DNA from: Limnohabitans planktonicus II-D5
Lineage (GTDB): Bacteria > Pseudomonadota > Gammaproteobacteria > Burkholderiales > Burkholderiaceae_C
NCBI RefSeq assembly: GCF_001270065.2
Contig: NZ_LFYT02000006.1
Span: 1-64,000, forward strand
Length of the DNA stretch: 64,000 nucleotides
Direction of reading: 5' to 3'
The notes beneath the pieces were generated by a model. The model was not told where the DNA came from. It ran no database searches and saw only the letters and a list, made by a program, of their open reading frames with translations. A program made the translations under genes and the position numbers. Below are positions 8,308-16,359 of this stretch, in pieces. Within the stretch, counting starts at the first letter, position 1. Every line of letters begins with the position of its first letter.

Positions 8308-8769
8308 TCAATGGGTGGAATAGGTTGTTTGACAAAAGGCAATGAGTTGCTCGTGCCAGAGCAAGAGCTCTGGGGCGGCTTGGATCATTTGGTCAAAAAA
8401 CTCGTGAAGAACCGCTGGGTCGTCTTCTTATTCGTGGTTGACGCCGTTGCGCAGTTCGCGGATGTCTTTCCAGCGGTCCACCGAGTCGATGCAGCCGAGC
8501 TTTTCCATGTAGAGCAAAACAGCCGTGAAGGGCTCAGAGGGTTTTTCTTCCTCCACAGCCACGGCTTTCATGGTTTTGCCCATGTGCTCTTGGTATTCGC
8601 TGAAGCGAATGCGAAAGGCGGCCAGCGTTTCGTGCTGATCGGGCTGCAAGACTTGCCAGTTCTGGATGGGCAAAAGGGCTGTCACTTGAGTAATGGAATA
8701 ACTCAAGTAGTCGCGCATGCGGCCCAGGTGGTCCAGCTTTTTCCAGATGAGGGCGATGTGTTCGCTCAC
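8308..8769 (-). pseudogene. HEPN toxin with a premature stop
   Basis: The frame encodes a HEPN/nucleotidyltransferase-substrate-binding protein whose catalytic motif RNGVNH (R-x4-H) is intact. It is stopped at TAA (8428-8430), two codons after that motif. Beyond the stop the same frame continues for 39 sensible codons (starting EDDPAVLHEFFDQMIQAAPE) to TGA at 8308-8310. A single base change from a Tyr codon (TAC or TAT) explains it. The 113-residue product keeps the RNase motif but lacks the last helix. The ATG at 8769 overlaps the stop of its partner nucleotidyltransferase, the usual arrangement of HEPN-MNT toxin-antitoxin pairs. Confidence 0.75.
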
Positions 8770-9050
8770 AGGCGGATGCCTTCTTGTTTGGCGATCAAAG
8801 CGATGGGGCTGCGGTCGCCAAAGGGTTTGACTATGAGGTTTACCGGCATGTCCAGTTGGTCTTGCAAGCTGACTTTGCAGCGGATTTTTTTCATCAAATC
8901 GGGCCGGGTGGTTTCGACGTAAAGGTCCACATCGCCGCCTTTTTGCTGCTCGTCTACGCGTGAGCCAAACAACGTGACCTGCACGGCCTCACCCAGCACG
9001 GCTTGGGCGGTGCTTTTGATGGTGTCGATTTGGGCGGGGGTCAGGCGCAT
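8766..9050 (-). CDS. MNT-type nucleotidyltransferase antitoxin
   Basis: The 94-residue protein has the GSxxD and DxD motifs of minimal nucleotidyltransferases (LFGSRVDEQQKGGDVDLYVE). Known MNT antitoxins neutralise HEPN RNase partners by adding nucleotides next to the RxxxxH motif. Here the partner (8308-8769) overlaps by 4 bases but carries a nonsense mutation. ATG 9050 is chosen because it aligns with the start of the paralogue at 8241. The first ~30 codons of the two genes are nearly identical at DNA level, which suggests a recent duplication or gene conversion. Confidence 0.8.
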   Translation of the reverse strand: MRLTPAQIDTIKSTAQAVLGEAVQVTLFGSRVDEQQKGGDVDLYVETTRPDLMKKIRCKVSLQDQLDMPVNLIVKPFGDRSPIALIAKQEGIRL

Positions 9051-9097
9051 GTTGGGGTTTTGTGGATTTTTTCTGGATTGCCACGTCGCTTCATTAC

Positions 9098-9265
9098 CAT
9101 TGATTCGGCCGTGTGAAGTTTTCAATGCCCAAAGCTGTTGTAGGTCGGCGGTCGAAGACTCCGAAATGGGCCTGTGCCGAAACCCAAAACGTCGGACTCT
9201 GCGAGTACCGACCTACCAGATGACATTTCTCACACATTTCAAACTTCAGCGTGCCGGATCAATAG
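9098..9265. mobile_element. 168-bp MITE-like element with internal REP pair (copy 1)
   Basis: The left end (ATTGATTCGGCC, then TGTGAAGTTTTCAATG) and right end (CATTTCAAACTTCAG, then CCGGATCAATAG) form ~29-bp imperfect terminal inverted repeats. Between them lie two GTAG-headed hairpins in inverted orientation with heads outward: subtype B at ~9140 and subtype A ending ~9215. A second copy of the same length, in the opposite orientation, lies at 12751-12918. There is no coding capacity. It lies between the MNT/HEPN cassette and rmlA. Confidence 0.75.
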
Positions 9266-9316
9266 CAATGACGGATTCTGATTCGTCTTTGCGAGCCAAG
9301 CGTGGCCATCCCGTGT

Positions 9317-10189
9317 TTACTTCAGCAAGTTCAACAAGTAATGGCCGTAACCGTTTTTGGCCAAGGGCTGAGCGAGTTTTTGCAGTGATTCGGCGTTGAT
9401 CCACTTTTGATGGAAAGCGATTTCTTCTGGGCAGGCGACCATAAGACCTTGGCGTTTTTGCAAGGTGGCAATGAAACCAGCGGCTTCGAGCAGGCTGTCG
9501 TGGGTGCCAGTGTCGAGCCAGGCATAGCCGCGGCCCATGATTTCAACATTGAGTTGGTCCAGTTCCAGATAGCGTTTGTTGACGTCGGTGATTTCCAGCT
9601 CGCCACGGTGTGATGGCTGGATGTCTGCGGCGATATCACAGACTTGGCTGTCGTAAAAATACAGGCCGGTGACTGCGTAATTGCTTTTTGGGGCCTTGGG
9701 TTTTTCTTCAATGCTGAGCGCGCGTTGCTGATCGTCAAAGTCGACCACACCGTAGCGCTCGGGATCGTGCACATGGTAGGCAAAGACGCTGGCGCCTGCG
9801 TTGCGCTGGTCAGCGCTACCCAGCAGTTTGACCAAGTCATGGCCGTAAAAGATGTTGTCGCCCAAGACCAATGCACTGGGATCGTTGCCGACAAAGTCTT
9901 TGCCGATGATGAAGGCCTGGGCCAGGCCGTCGGGACTGGGCTGAACGGCGTATTGGATGTTCATGCCCCACTGGCTGCCATCGCCCAGCAATTCGTTAAA
10001 GCGCGGGGTGTCTTGCGGCGTGCTGATGAGCAGCACGTCTTGGATGCCCGCCAGCATGAGCGTGGTCAGCGGGTAATACACCATGGGTTTGTCGTAGACC
10101 GGCATGAGCTGTTTGCTCACGGCTTGGGTCACCGGGTACAGGCGCGTGCCGGATCCGCCTGCGAGGATGATGCCTTTGCGATTGGACAT
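9317..10189 (-). CDS. rmlA: Glucose-1-phosphate thymidylyltransferase
   Basis: The 290-residue protein has the nucleotide-binding signature [16 protein letters not shown] at its N-terminus, [16 protein letters not shown], the substrate block [12 protein letters not shown], and [14 protein letters not shown] near residue 225. It makes dTDP-glucose from dTTP and glucose-1-phosphate, the first step to dTDP-L-rhamnose. ATG 10189 is chosen because the Rossmann strand starts right after it; an upstream ATG would add 10 unrelated residues. It lies downstream of uppS on the same strand and would normally be followed directly by rmlC. Its 3' neighbour is now a mobile element plus accessory cassettes. 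Confidence 0.95.
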   Translation of the reverse strand: MSNRKGIILAGGSGTRLYPVTQAVSKQLMPVYDKPMVYYPLTTLMLAGIQDVLLISTPQDTPRFNELLGDGSQWGMNIQYAVQPSPDGLAQAFIIGKDFVGNDPSALVLGDNIFYGHDLVKLLGSADQRNAGASVFAYHVHDPERYGVVDFDDQQRALSIEEKPKAPKSNYAVTGLYFYDSQVCDIAADIQPSHRGELEITDVNKRYLELDQLNVEIMGRGYAWLDTGTHDSLLEAAGFIATLQKRQGLMVACPEEIAFHQKWINAESLQKLAQPLAKNGYGHYLLNLLK

Positions 10190-10434
10190 GTTTTGTTTGC
10201 TTTGTAAGGGGTGCTGCATGAATCAATGCAGGCTACCGCAGTCCAGCAACGCAGGCGTTGCAGACTTAAGACAGATTAAATGCACCATTCCAGTGCAAAA
10301 ACCATCGACCAACCCTGTTTTCAGGAGGTCCAACATTGTATTCTTAAGACCAATGGGGTTTTTAAAAAAATGTATGCCTATTGACTCATTTAAAAAATCA
10401 AATCAGCATTTTCTTGATGTTATTGACAATTTTC

Positions 10435-11205
10435 TTACAAAGGCGCAGACGATCCAAAACGGCGATCCCGTCCCGAAAACCACTCAATGGCTTGCTTGAG
10501 CCGCTTGGGTGTGAAGTCTGGCCACAGGTCGTCCGTGAAGAACATTTCTGCATAGGCGGCCTGCCAGAGCATGAAGTTGCTGACCCGTGACTCGCCACCT
10601 GTGCGAATGAGCAGATCGACTTCTGGGGCGTACGAAGTGCTGAGGTATGCCGACAAGCCCTCTTCCGTCATGTCTTGCAAACTCTGGTGAGGATGGGCTT
10701 TTTGCCAAGCCTGGGCGGCCTGAATCATGTCCCAGCGCCCCCCGTAATTGGCGCACACGTTGACGGTGATGGCCGTGTTGGCTGCTGTTTGCGCTTCTGC
10801 TTTGGCGATGAGGTCTTGCAGCAGGGGGCCAAAGCGCGCCGTGTCACCCACCACTTTAAGACGCACGCCGTTGGCGTTCATGTTGTTGATCTCTTTTTGC
10901 AAGTACGTCATGAACAGGCTCATGAGGCTGCTGACTTCTTCTTCGGGGCGTTTCCAGTTTTCGGTACTGAATGCAAACAAGCTCAATTGCGACACGCCCA
11001 ATGCGGAACAGGCTTTGACGATGTCGCGCACCCGTTTGGCACCGGCGGCATGCCCGAGGGCTGCGGGCATGAAGCGCTTTTTGGCCCAGCGACGATTGCC
11101 GTCCATGATGATGGCAATGTGAGCGGGCAGTGTGATGGAGGGGGAGGAAGACAAGTGATGGCCGGTGCTGAATGGGGGAGTGATTTTAGTGGCTTGAATG
11201 TGCAT
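10435..11205 (-). CDS. uppS: Isoprenyl (undecaprenyl) diphosphate synthase
   Basis: This 256-residue cis-prenyltransferase carries the family motifs: HIAIIMDGNRRWAKKR (catalytic Asp), LFAFSTENWKRP, and LLIRTGGESRVSNFMLWQAAYAE near the C-terminus. It would condense isopentenyl diphosphate into undecaprenyl diphosphate, the precursor of the lipid carrier for O-units and peptidoglycan. It starts 5 bases after the stop of the RfaH-like gene. The essential copy in Burkholderiales is normally beside cdsA/dxr/frr, so this is probably a second copy devoted to surface-polysaccharide supply; that is inference. The 245-base spacer between it and rmlA shows no gene. Confidence 0.88.
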   Translation of the reverse strand: MHIQATKITPPFSTGHHLSSSPSITLPAHIAIIMDGNRRWAKKRFMPAALGHAAGAKRVRDIVKACSALGVSQLSLFAFSTENWKRPEEEVSSLMSLFMTYLQKEINNMNANGVRLKVVGDTARFGPLLQDLIAKAEAQTAANTAITVNVCANYGGRWDMIQAAQAWQKAHPHQSLQDMTEEGLSAYLSTSYAPEVDLLIRTGGESRVSNFMLWQAAYAEMFFTDDLWPDFTPKRLKQAIEWFSGRDRRFGSSAPL

Positions 11206-11210
11206 TTGAA

Positions 11211-11765
11211 TCAGCCGTGGCTGAGTTCGACTTGATGGTGTTCGAGTTGGACAACGGTGGGACGACCGAGTATTTCCAACAAAACAGCCACCCGTTTACT
11301 GGACACATTTTGCACAAGTCCCTCGATGCCTTTGAGGGCTGTGTGTTTGAGTCTCACGGTTTGACCCGCTTTGATGTTGCTCAACTCTTGCAAGGTGGCG
11401 TGGTTGCGATCTTGTTCGAGCTGGCGGATGCGCTGCACAAGGTCGTCGTGCAAGAGCGCCGGCTCAAAACCGAAACGCACAATCGTGGCCACGCCTTTGG
11501 TGCTGCGCACAGCTGAGATGCTTTGCTCGGGTTTGCCCGGGCGAAACAGGATGTAGCGCGGAAACATGGGCTCAAACAAGGCCACCGGGCCTTGTTCTGT
11601 TTTCTTGAACTTCTTGTAAAGCGGCAAATACGATTCAAATGCCTGCTGCTCCAGATTGATGTGGGCGATTTCTTCTTGACGAGGCTTGGTGTAAGCCAAA
11701 TACCAACGACCTGCGCCTGGGTTGTCGCTAGAAAAGGGATTTGTTGTCTCTTGGATCAAGGGCAT
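11211..11765 (-). CDS. NusG-like transcription antiterminator (RfaH/UpxY type)
   Basis: This 184-residue NusG paralogue has an N-terminal NGN domain beginning WYLAYTKPRQEEIAHINLEQQ and continuing to FEPMFPRYILFRPG. A C-terminal KOW domain follows (IKAGQTVRLKHTALKGIEGLVQN). Specialised NusG paralogues of this kind open many polysaccharide operons and let RNA polymerase read through long, poorly translated gene clusters. Position as first gene of the operon supports that role. No ops-like sequence was recognised. Transcription probably starts in 11766-11835. A strong terminator further upstream separates it from the H-NS-like gene. Confidence 0.85.
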   Translation of the reverse strand: MPLIQETTNPFSSDNPGAGRWYLAYTKPRQEEIAHINLEQQAFESYLPLYKKFKKTEQGPVALFEPMFPRYILFRPGKPEQSISAVRSTKGVATIVRFGFEPALLHDDLVQRIRQLEQDRNHATLQELSNIKAGQTVRLKHTALKGIEGLVQNVSSKRVAVLLEILGRPTVVQLEHHQVELSHG

Positions 11766-11835
11766 GCGCGAAATCGTTAATGAACAAAGTTTAACAAGAT
11801 TTTAACTTTTTTCTTTACTGCTGAAATCAGTTTTT

Positions 11836-11870
11836 AAATGCAAAACCCCGCAAAGCGGGGTTTTGCATTT
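11836..11870. terminator. Bidirectional intrinsic terminator
   Basis: A perfect 16-bp stem (AAATGCAAAACCCCGC with its complement) closes on a 3-base loop and has T-rich flanks on both strands. On the minus strand it would end transcripts of the H-NS-like gene before the polysaccharide operon starts. The rest of the 356-base gap 11766-12121 shows no gene. Confidence 0.85.
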
Positions 11871-12121
11871 TCAACAACTCAGCCAATCTTTAATTGACAA
11901 TTAATTTTATCAATTTTGCTTCATTGATTCCAGTCGGCTTGAATCTTACATTGTTCGATTCATGAGGGCAGCCACCTTGCACCGACAACGACCCAGTTTC
12001 GCAAGCGCATCTGGCTTGAACCAGAAACTAAACCCTCGCGGGTGGAGTCCTCGAAAAAAAGGGTGGCTGGATCAATAAGGATTGAACAGAGTAGCAGAAA
12101 ACAATGAAAGGCTCAAAAGAC

Positions 12122-12421
12122 TCAAGCGATCGTGAAAGGCGCGCGGTCTTGACCTTCAATCCACTTGGGCGCTTTGCCTCGACCTGTCCAGGTTTGGCCA
12201 GTGGCTGGGTCACGGTATTTGGCAGCCACTTTGCTGACTGCTTTGGCGCTGACACTCTTGCTGACGCGGCCAGGGAATATGTCTTGTGCAGTCAGGCCAT
12301 ATTCAGCCACCAACTCGCGAACTTTAGCGACTGCGCTGGAAATTTCATTCTGGCGGGCTTGAGCAATGGCCAATTCCAAGGCTTCACGCTGGGCCAATAA
12401 TTCTTTGTAGCTTTGGGTCAT
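12122..12421 (-). CDS. H-NS family nucleoid protein
   Basis: This 99-residue protein has an N-terminal coiled-coil oligomerisation segment (residues ~4-40, rich in E, A, Q and L) and a C-terminal DNA-binding motif TWTGRGKAPKWIE (consensus TWTGRGRxPxW). H-NS proteins bind AT-rich DNA and silence horizontally acquired genes. The AT-rich wzx/GT2/wzy genes nearby would be natural targets, but that is inference. Many Burkholderiales carry several small paralogues and this may be one of them. Transcripts should end at the hairpin at 11836-11870. The 329-base gap 12422-12750 is AT-rich and shows no gene. Confidence 0.88.
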   Translation of the reverse strand: MTQSYKELLAQREALELAIAQARQNEISSAVAKVRELVAEYGLTAQDIFPGRVSKSVSAKAVSKVAAKYRDPATGQTWTGRGKAPKWIEGQDRAPFTIA

Positions 12422-12750
12422 GTTAACTCCTGATTAAAATAACAAGTCTGAAATATACACCAAATAATCCGTACGGCATTGTTTTTTTTAAACTGACTGA
12501 ATTTCAGCAGTTCAATACAGAAAATTCCTCGATCAAAAATTTTTTCCACACAGTGGGTCTACATACAAAAAATGTTGTCCAGATATTATGGAACTGGCCA
12601 CAAGGTGTTTGAATTTGTTTCGGCTGTGCCAGCGTTGTGCGGCTGACGATGGTTTTCAAGGGGATTCCACGCCCATCAATTGCAATGCAAGCACCGGCGG
12701 GTCGCATATTGTCCCGGGAGCGTGACAACACCACCCCTATTGATTTTGCT

Positions 12751-12918
12751 TATGGATCTGGCACGCTGAAGTTTGAAATGAGTGAGACATGTCATCTTGT
12801 AGGTCGGTACTCGCAGAGTCCGACATGGTGGGTTTGGGCACAGGCCCCTGTCGGAGTCTTCGACCGCCGACCTACAACATCGTTGCGCATTGAAAACTTC
12901 ACGGGGCCGAATCGATAG
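12751..12918. mobile_element. 168-bp MITE-like element with internal REP pair (copy 2, inverted)
   Basis: This copy has the same length and about 85% visible identity to the reverse complement of 9098-9265. Terminal inverted repeats are TATGGATCTGGCACGCTGAA (left, continuing GTTTGAAATG) and its partner at 12888-12918. The interior holds a subtype A palindrome (12798-12824 region) and a subtype B palindrome in reverse (~12850-12875), heads outward. It sits between the tctA terminator and the H-NS gene promoter region. No coding capacity. Confidence 0.78.
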
Positions 12919-12952
12919 GTCTTATCGGCCGCCCACCATACCTGGTGCACCC

Positions 12953-12984
12953 CAAAAAAAACGGCCTCCAAGGAGGCCGTTTTG
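12953..12984 (-). terminator. Intrinsic terminator of tctBA
   Basis: On the minus strand the stem AACGGCCTCC/GGAGGCCGTT with a two-base loop is followed by eight T residues. It lies 30 bases after the tctA stop, so it is the expected end of the tctBA transcript. Confidence 0.9.
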
Positions 12985-13013
12985 ATGCGCAGCACAAGTG
13001 CTTCAGGCGCAGG

Positions 13014-14525
13014 TCATTCTTCGACGAAGGCTTCTTCACGTTTGGATTTGATCGAAGGCAAAGCCACGATGATCAAAAGCAGCAAGGCCGCAGCCAGCAA
13101 ACCTGCTGACAAGGGGCGCGTGACGAACACACTCCAGTCTCCGCGTGACAAGAGCATGGCGCGGCGCAGGTTTTCTTCCATCATCGGGCCCAGGATAAAG
13201 CCCAACAGCAAAGGCGCTGGCTCCATGCCGAGTTTGATGAAGACGTAACCAATCACGCCAAACATCGCCACCATCCAGATGTCCCAGGTGTTGTTGTTGG
13301 TCGAATACACGCCAATGGCGCAGAACAGCACAATGGCCGGGAACAACCAACGGTAAGGCACCGACAGCAACTTGATCCAGATGCCGATCAGGGGCAGGTT
13401 CAAGATGATCAGCATGGCGTTGCCGATCCACATCGAGGCGATCAGGCCCCAGAACAACTCGGGGTTGCTGGTCATCACCTGAGGGCCAGGCTGGATGTTG
13501 TGGATGGTCATCGCGCCCACCATCAAAGCCATCACGGCGTTGGGCGGAATGCCCAGTGTCAGCAATGGAATGAAGGAAGTTTGCGAGGCCGAGTTGTTGG
13601 CTGATTCGGGCGAAGCCACACCGCGGATGTTGCCTTGGCCGAAGGGCACTTCACCAGGACGGAGTTTGGTTTTCTTCTCGATGGTGTAGGCCGCAAACGC
13701 TGCCAACAAAGCACCGCCACCGGGCAAGATGCCCAAGGCCGATCCCAAAGCCGTGCCACGCAACACAGCAGGCACCATGTTTTTGAAGTCTTCAGCGCTG
13801 GGCATCAAACCGGTCACTTTGGCCGTGAAGACTTCGCGCTCTTCTTCGGGCTTGGACAGGTTGGAGATGATCTCGCCATAACCGAACACACCCATGGCGA
13901 TCACGATGAAGCCCACGCCATCGGTCAACTCAGGGATGTCGAAGCTGAAACGCGCTACGCCCGAGTTCACGTCGGTGCCGATCAAGCCCATCAACAGACC
14001 CAACACGATCATGCCGACCGCTTTGATGAGCGAGCCTGAAGCCAACACCACCGCACCAATCAAGCCCAAGACCATGAGCGAGAAGTATTCGGCGGGGCCG
14101 AACTTGAAAGCCACTTCGGTCAGGGGGCCTGCGAAGGCCGCAAGAATCAAGGTGCCCACGCAACCGGCAAAAAACGAGCCCAAACCAGCGGCCGCCAAAG
14201 CAGGGCCGGCGCGGCCTTTGCGGGCCATTTGGTAACCGTCAATCATGGTCACCACCGACGAGGCTTCGCCGGGCAAATTGACCAAAATGGCGGTGGTGGA
14301 GCCGCCGTATTGCGCGCCGTAATAAATACCGGCCAACATGATCAGCGCAGCCACTGGTGGCAGCGCATAAGTGGCGGGCAAAAGCATGGCAATGGTGGCC
14401 ACAGGGCCCACACCCGGCAAGACACCAATCAAGGTGCCCAGCAAACAGCCGATGAACGCGTAAATCAGGTTTTGAAAGGTGAAGGCCACCCCAAAACCGA
14501 GAGCCAAGTTGTCAAACAGTTCCAT
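13014..14525 (-). CDS. tctA: Tripartite tricarboxylate transporter, large permease subunit
   Basis: This 503-residue membrane protein has about 12 helices and the TctA family signature near the N-terminus (GCLLGTLIGVLPGVGPVATI) and the second related loop (GSALGILPGGGALLAAFAAY). With TctB and a periplasmic binding protein it imports carboxylates driven by an ion gradient. It starts 13 bases after the tctB stop and is followed by a strong terminator. No TctC/Bug binding-protein gene lies next to it, so the substrate cannot be inferred; Burkholderiales carry many orphan TctC proteins. Confidence 0.95.
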   Translation of the reverse strand: MELFDNLALGFGVAFTFQNLIYAFIGCLLGTLIGVLPGVGPVATIAMLLPATYALPPVAALIMLAGIYYGAQYGGSTTAILVNLPGEASSVVTMIDGYQMARKGRAGPALAAAGLGSFFAGCVGTLILAAFAGPLTEVAFKFGPAEYFSLMVLGLIGAVVLASGSLIKAVGMIVLGLLMGLIGTDVNSGVARFSFDIPELTDGVGFIVIAMGVFGYGEIISNLSKPEEEREVFTAKVTGLMPSAEDFKNMVPAVLRGTALGSALGILPGGGALLAAFAAYTIEKKTKLRPGEVPFGQGNIRGVASPESANNSASQTSFIPLLTLGIPPNAVMALMVGAMTIHNIQPGPQVMTSNPELFWGLIASMWIGNAMLIILNLPLIGIWIKLLSVPYRWLFPAIVLFCAIGVYSTNNNTWDIWMVAMFGVIGYVFIKLGMEPAPLLLGFILGPMMEENLRRAMLLSRGDWSVFVTRPLSAGLLAAALLLLIIVALPSIKSKREEAFVEE

Positions 14526-14538
14526 GAATTAATTCTCC

Positions 14539-15027
14539 TCAACCGGTGATGAAGGTGGGCCAGACCGGAAACTGCAGCTTGAGCAGCAGCACAAAAGCGC
14601 AGTAGCTGCCAATGGACAGGATGGTTGCCAAAATCAAGACTTCTTTGAGCTTGAAGGTGTCACCTGCCAAACTGACCACCAAGGTGGTGCCGAAAATCGC
14701 CACGATCAAACCCATGGCCGGCACGCCCATATTGGGCAGGCCACCCAATAAAAGGCCAAACAACAAATTACCGGCAATGATGAAAAACAAAGGCTTCCAG
14801 GCCCATTTGCCAATTTTTTCACCGTCTTGGGTTTCGACCGTCAACGCTTTGAACATGACAAAGGCACCGATAAGCGCCAACAAAATGCCCAGTAACAGGG
14901 GAAAGTAACCCGGCCCCATGCGGGCACCGGTACCGACGCTGTAATTGGTCGCGCCAATGGCAAAGGCTGTACCGGCCACGGTATAAAACAGCCCTGAGAA
15001 AAAGTCTTTTTGACTCTTGATGTTCAC
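14539..15027 (-). CDS. tctB: Tripartite tricarboxylate transporter, small permease subunit
   Basis: This 162-residue protein has four hydrophobic helices and the TctB-family block GTGARMGPGYFPLLLGILLA near residue 32. The start is the GTG at 15027, which has an AGGAG Shine-Dalgarno sequence seven bases upstream and yields the normal family length. A longer in-frame extension upstream overlaps the palindromic repeats and is not credible. It is co-transcribed with tctA. TctB is needed for transport but does not bind substrate on its own. Confidence 0.92.
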   Translation of the reverse strand: MNIKSQKDFFSGLFYTVAGTAFAIGATNYSVGTGARMGPGYFPLLLGILLALIGAFVMFKALTVETQDGEKIGKWAWKPLFFIIAGNLLFGLLLGGLPNMGVPAMGLIVAIFGTTLVVSLAGDTFKLKEVLILATILSIGSYCAFVLLLKLQFPVWPTFITG

Positions 15028-15277
15028 GAGATATCTCCTCTGATTGAGTTGGGGTGATTCTGCGTGAAGATACCCCCTTTGGCGGATGTGGGTTACACCT
15101 ATATCCCGAGGGTGACAAAGCGCTGGTTTACCCTGATGCGCCCGTACTTTTTTGGGGTTTTTATTTGGGCCCAACATGCGCTTGATAGATCCGGCACGCA
15201 CAAACCCGAAATAATTGCACTCAGCCATCTCGCAGGTCACGGACCTACGGGAAACCGCAGGCCTCGTGTTGTCGGTA

Positions 15278-15500
15278 GTTTCAGCTCCGACGTTTATCCT
15301 CTTCGGCACAGGCTCCATGTCGGGGCTAAAGCCACCGACCTACAAGAGCCCCCGTCCCCGTAGGTCGGCACTCGCAGAGTCCGACGTTTGCCAAACCATC
15401 TGCGGGCCGCATTCATTTCTTGTCGGTTTGCCCACCAATGTCGGGGTCTTCGACCACCGACCTACACAAGCCCCGTAGGTCGGCACTCGCAGAGTCCGAC
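15278..15500. repeat. REP cluster: five GTAG-headed palindromes
   Basis: In the 561-base gap between tctB and the spermidine-synthase-like gene lie, in order: a degenerate subtype C hairpin (~15278-15298), subtype C reversed (~15319-15343), subtype A (~15365-15390 region), subtype B reversed (~15441-15466) and subtype A (~15475-15500). The upstream part (15180-15200) has a remnant of the MITE terminal repeat. No gene is seen in the gap. Confidence 0.8.
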
Positions 15501-15588
15501 GTTTGTTCGCTTCGGCACAGGCCCATGCAGGGCTGAAGACATGACAACACCCTTGAAGAGGGAAGCCTTCAGAAGCCCGAACAACAGG

Positions 15589-16359
15589 TCAAGTCGTCAG
15601 GGGCTTGAATACACGCAACCATTTGGGGGCGGGTATGTCCCATTTTTCCTGGATGTTTTCGGCTGCGGCCGTGAGCTGTTCACGCTTGGGGCGCGAGGCC
15701 GTGCGCTGCGCCAGCACGATGGCGTTGCCTTCGCGGGTGGGCTTGAAGGCCCAGACCGCGTCTTCACCAAAAGCAGCGCAGATTTTCTCCACGCTTTCGC
15801 CGTAGCTGGACGAACGGCCAAACAGGTTCACCGTCATCACGCCCTGCGGGGTCAGCAGTTCCCGGCAATGGCGGTAAAAGTCGGGCGTGTCCAGCACGGG
15901 TGCTGCGGCTTCTTCGTCGTACAGATCGACCGCCAAGGCATCCACGGTGCCGCGCCATTCTTCCTTTTGAATTTCTTGCAAGGCATCGGCCAGCACCACG
16001 CGCAGGCGCTCATCGTCTGGCGGCAGGCGAAACCAGCCCCGGCAGGCATGCAAAACACCGGGGTTGAGTTCGATGGCGGTGCAGGTCATCTTGAGTTTTT
16101 TGTAGCAAAACTTGGTGATCGTGCCCGCGCCCAGCCCCAGCTGCATGGCGTGTGCGCCCTTGACTTGAGCGTGCGGGTAAAACAGCAGCCAGCCAAACAT
16201 GCGCTGCACATATTCCAGCTCGATGTCGTAGGGGCGATCCAGAAACATCGAGCCCTGAATCCACTCGGTGCCCAGGTGCAGATAACGGATCTCGCCGTCT
16301 TCGGAGAAGTTGACTTCGGGCAGTTCAAGGGCTGGGTCGCCAGCTTTTTTTCGACTCAT
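15589..16359 (-). CDS. Spermidine-synthase-like methyltransferase-fold protein
   Basis: This 256-residue protein has a Rossmann-fold S-adenosylmethionine/propylamine-transferase core: LQLGLGAGTITKFCYKK (motif I, near residue 72), CTAIELNPGVLHACR, then DALAVDLYDEEAAAP, where the catalytic Asp of polyamine synthases would lie. It could transfer aminopropyl groups, but many such stand-alone homologues have no known substrate. Its ATG overlaps the stop of the DNA glycosylase gene by 4 bases, so it is the last gene of the lolC-lolD-tatD-glycosylase operon. REP elements follow the operon on the other side of its stop. Confidence 0.7.
   Translation of the reverse strand: MSRKKAGDPALELPEVNFSEDGEIRYLHLGTEWIQGSMFLDRPYDIELEYVQRMFGWLLFYPHAQVKGAHAMQLGLGAGTITKFCYKKLKMTCTAIELNPGVLHACRGWFRLPPDDERLRVVLADALQEIQKEEWRGTVDALAVDLYDEEAAAPVLDTPDFYRHCRELLTPQGVMTVNLFGRSSSYGESVEKICAAFGEDAVWAFKPTREGNAIVLAQRTASRPKREQLTAAAENIQEKWDIPAPKWLRVFKPLTT

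Noticed and set aside
14539-15318. TctB with a ~97-residue N-terminal extension
   Set aside because: The extension passes through MITE/REP remnants. The GTG at 15027 has a good ribosome binding site and gives the family length.
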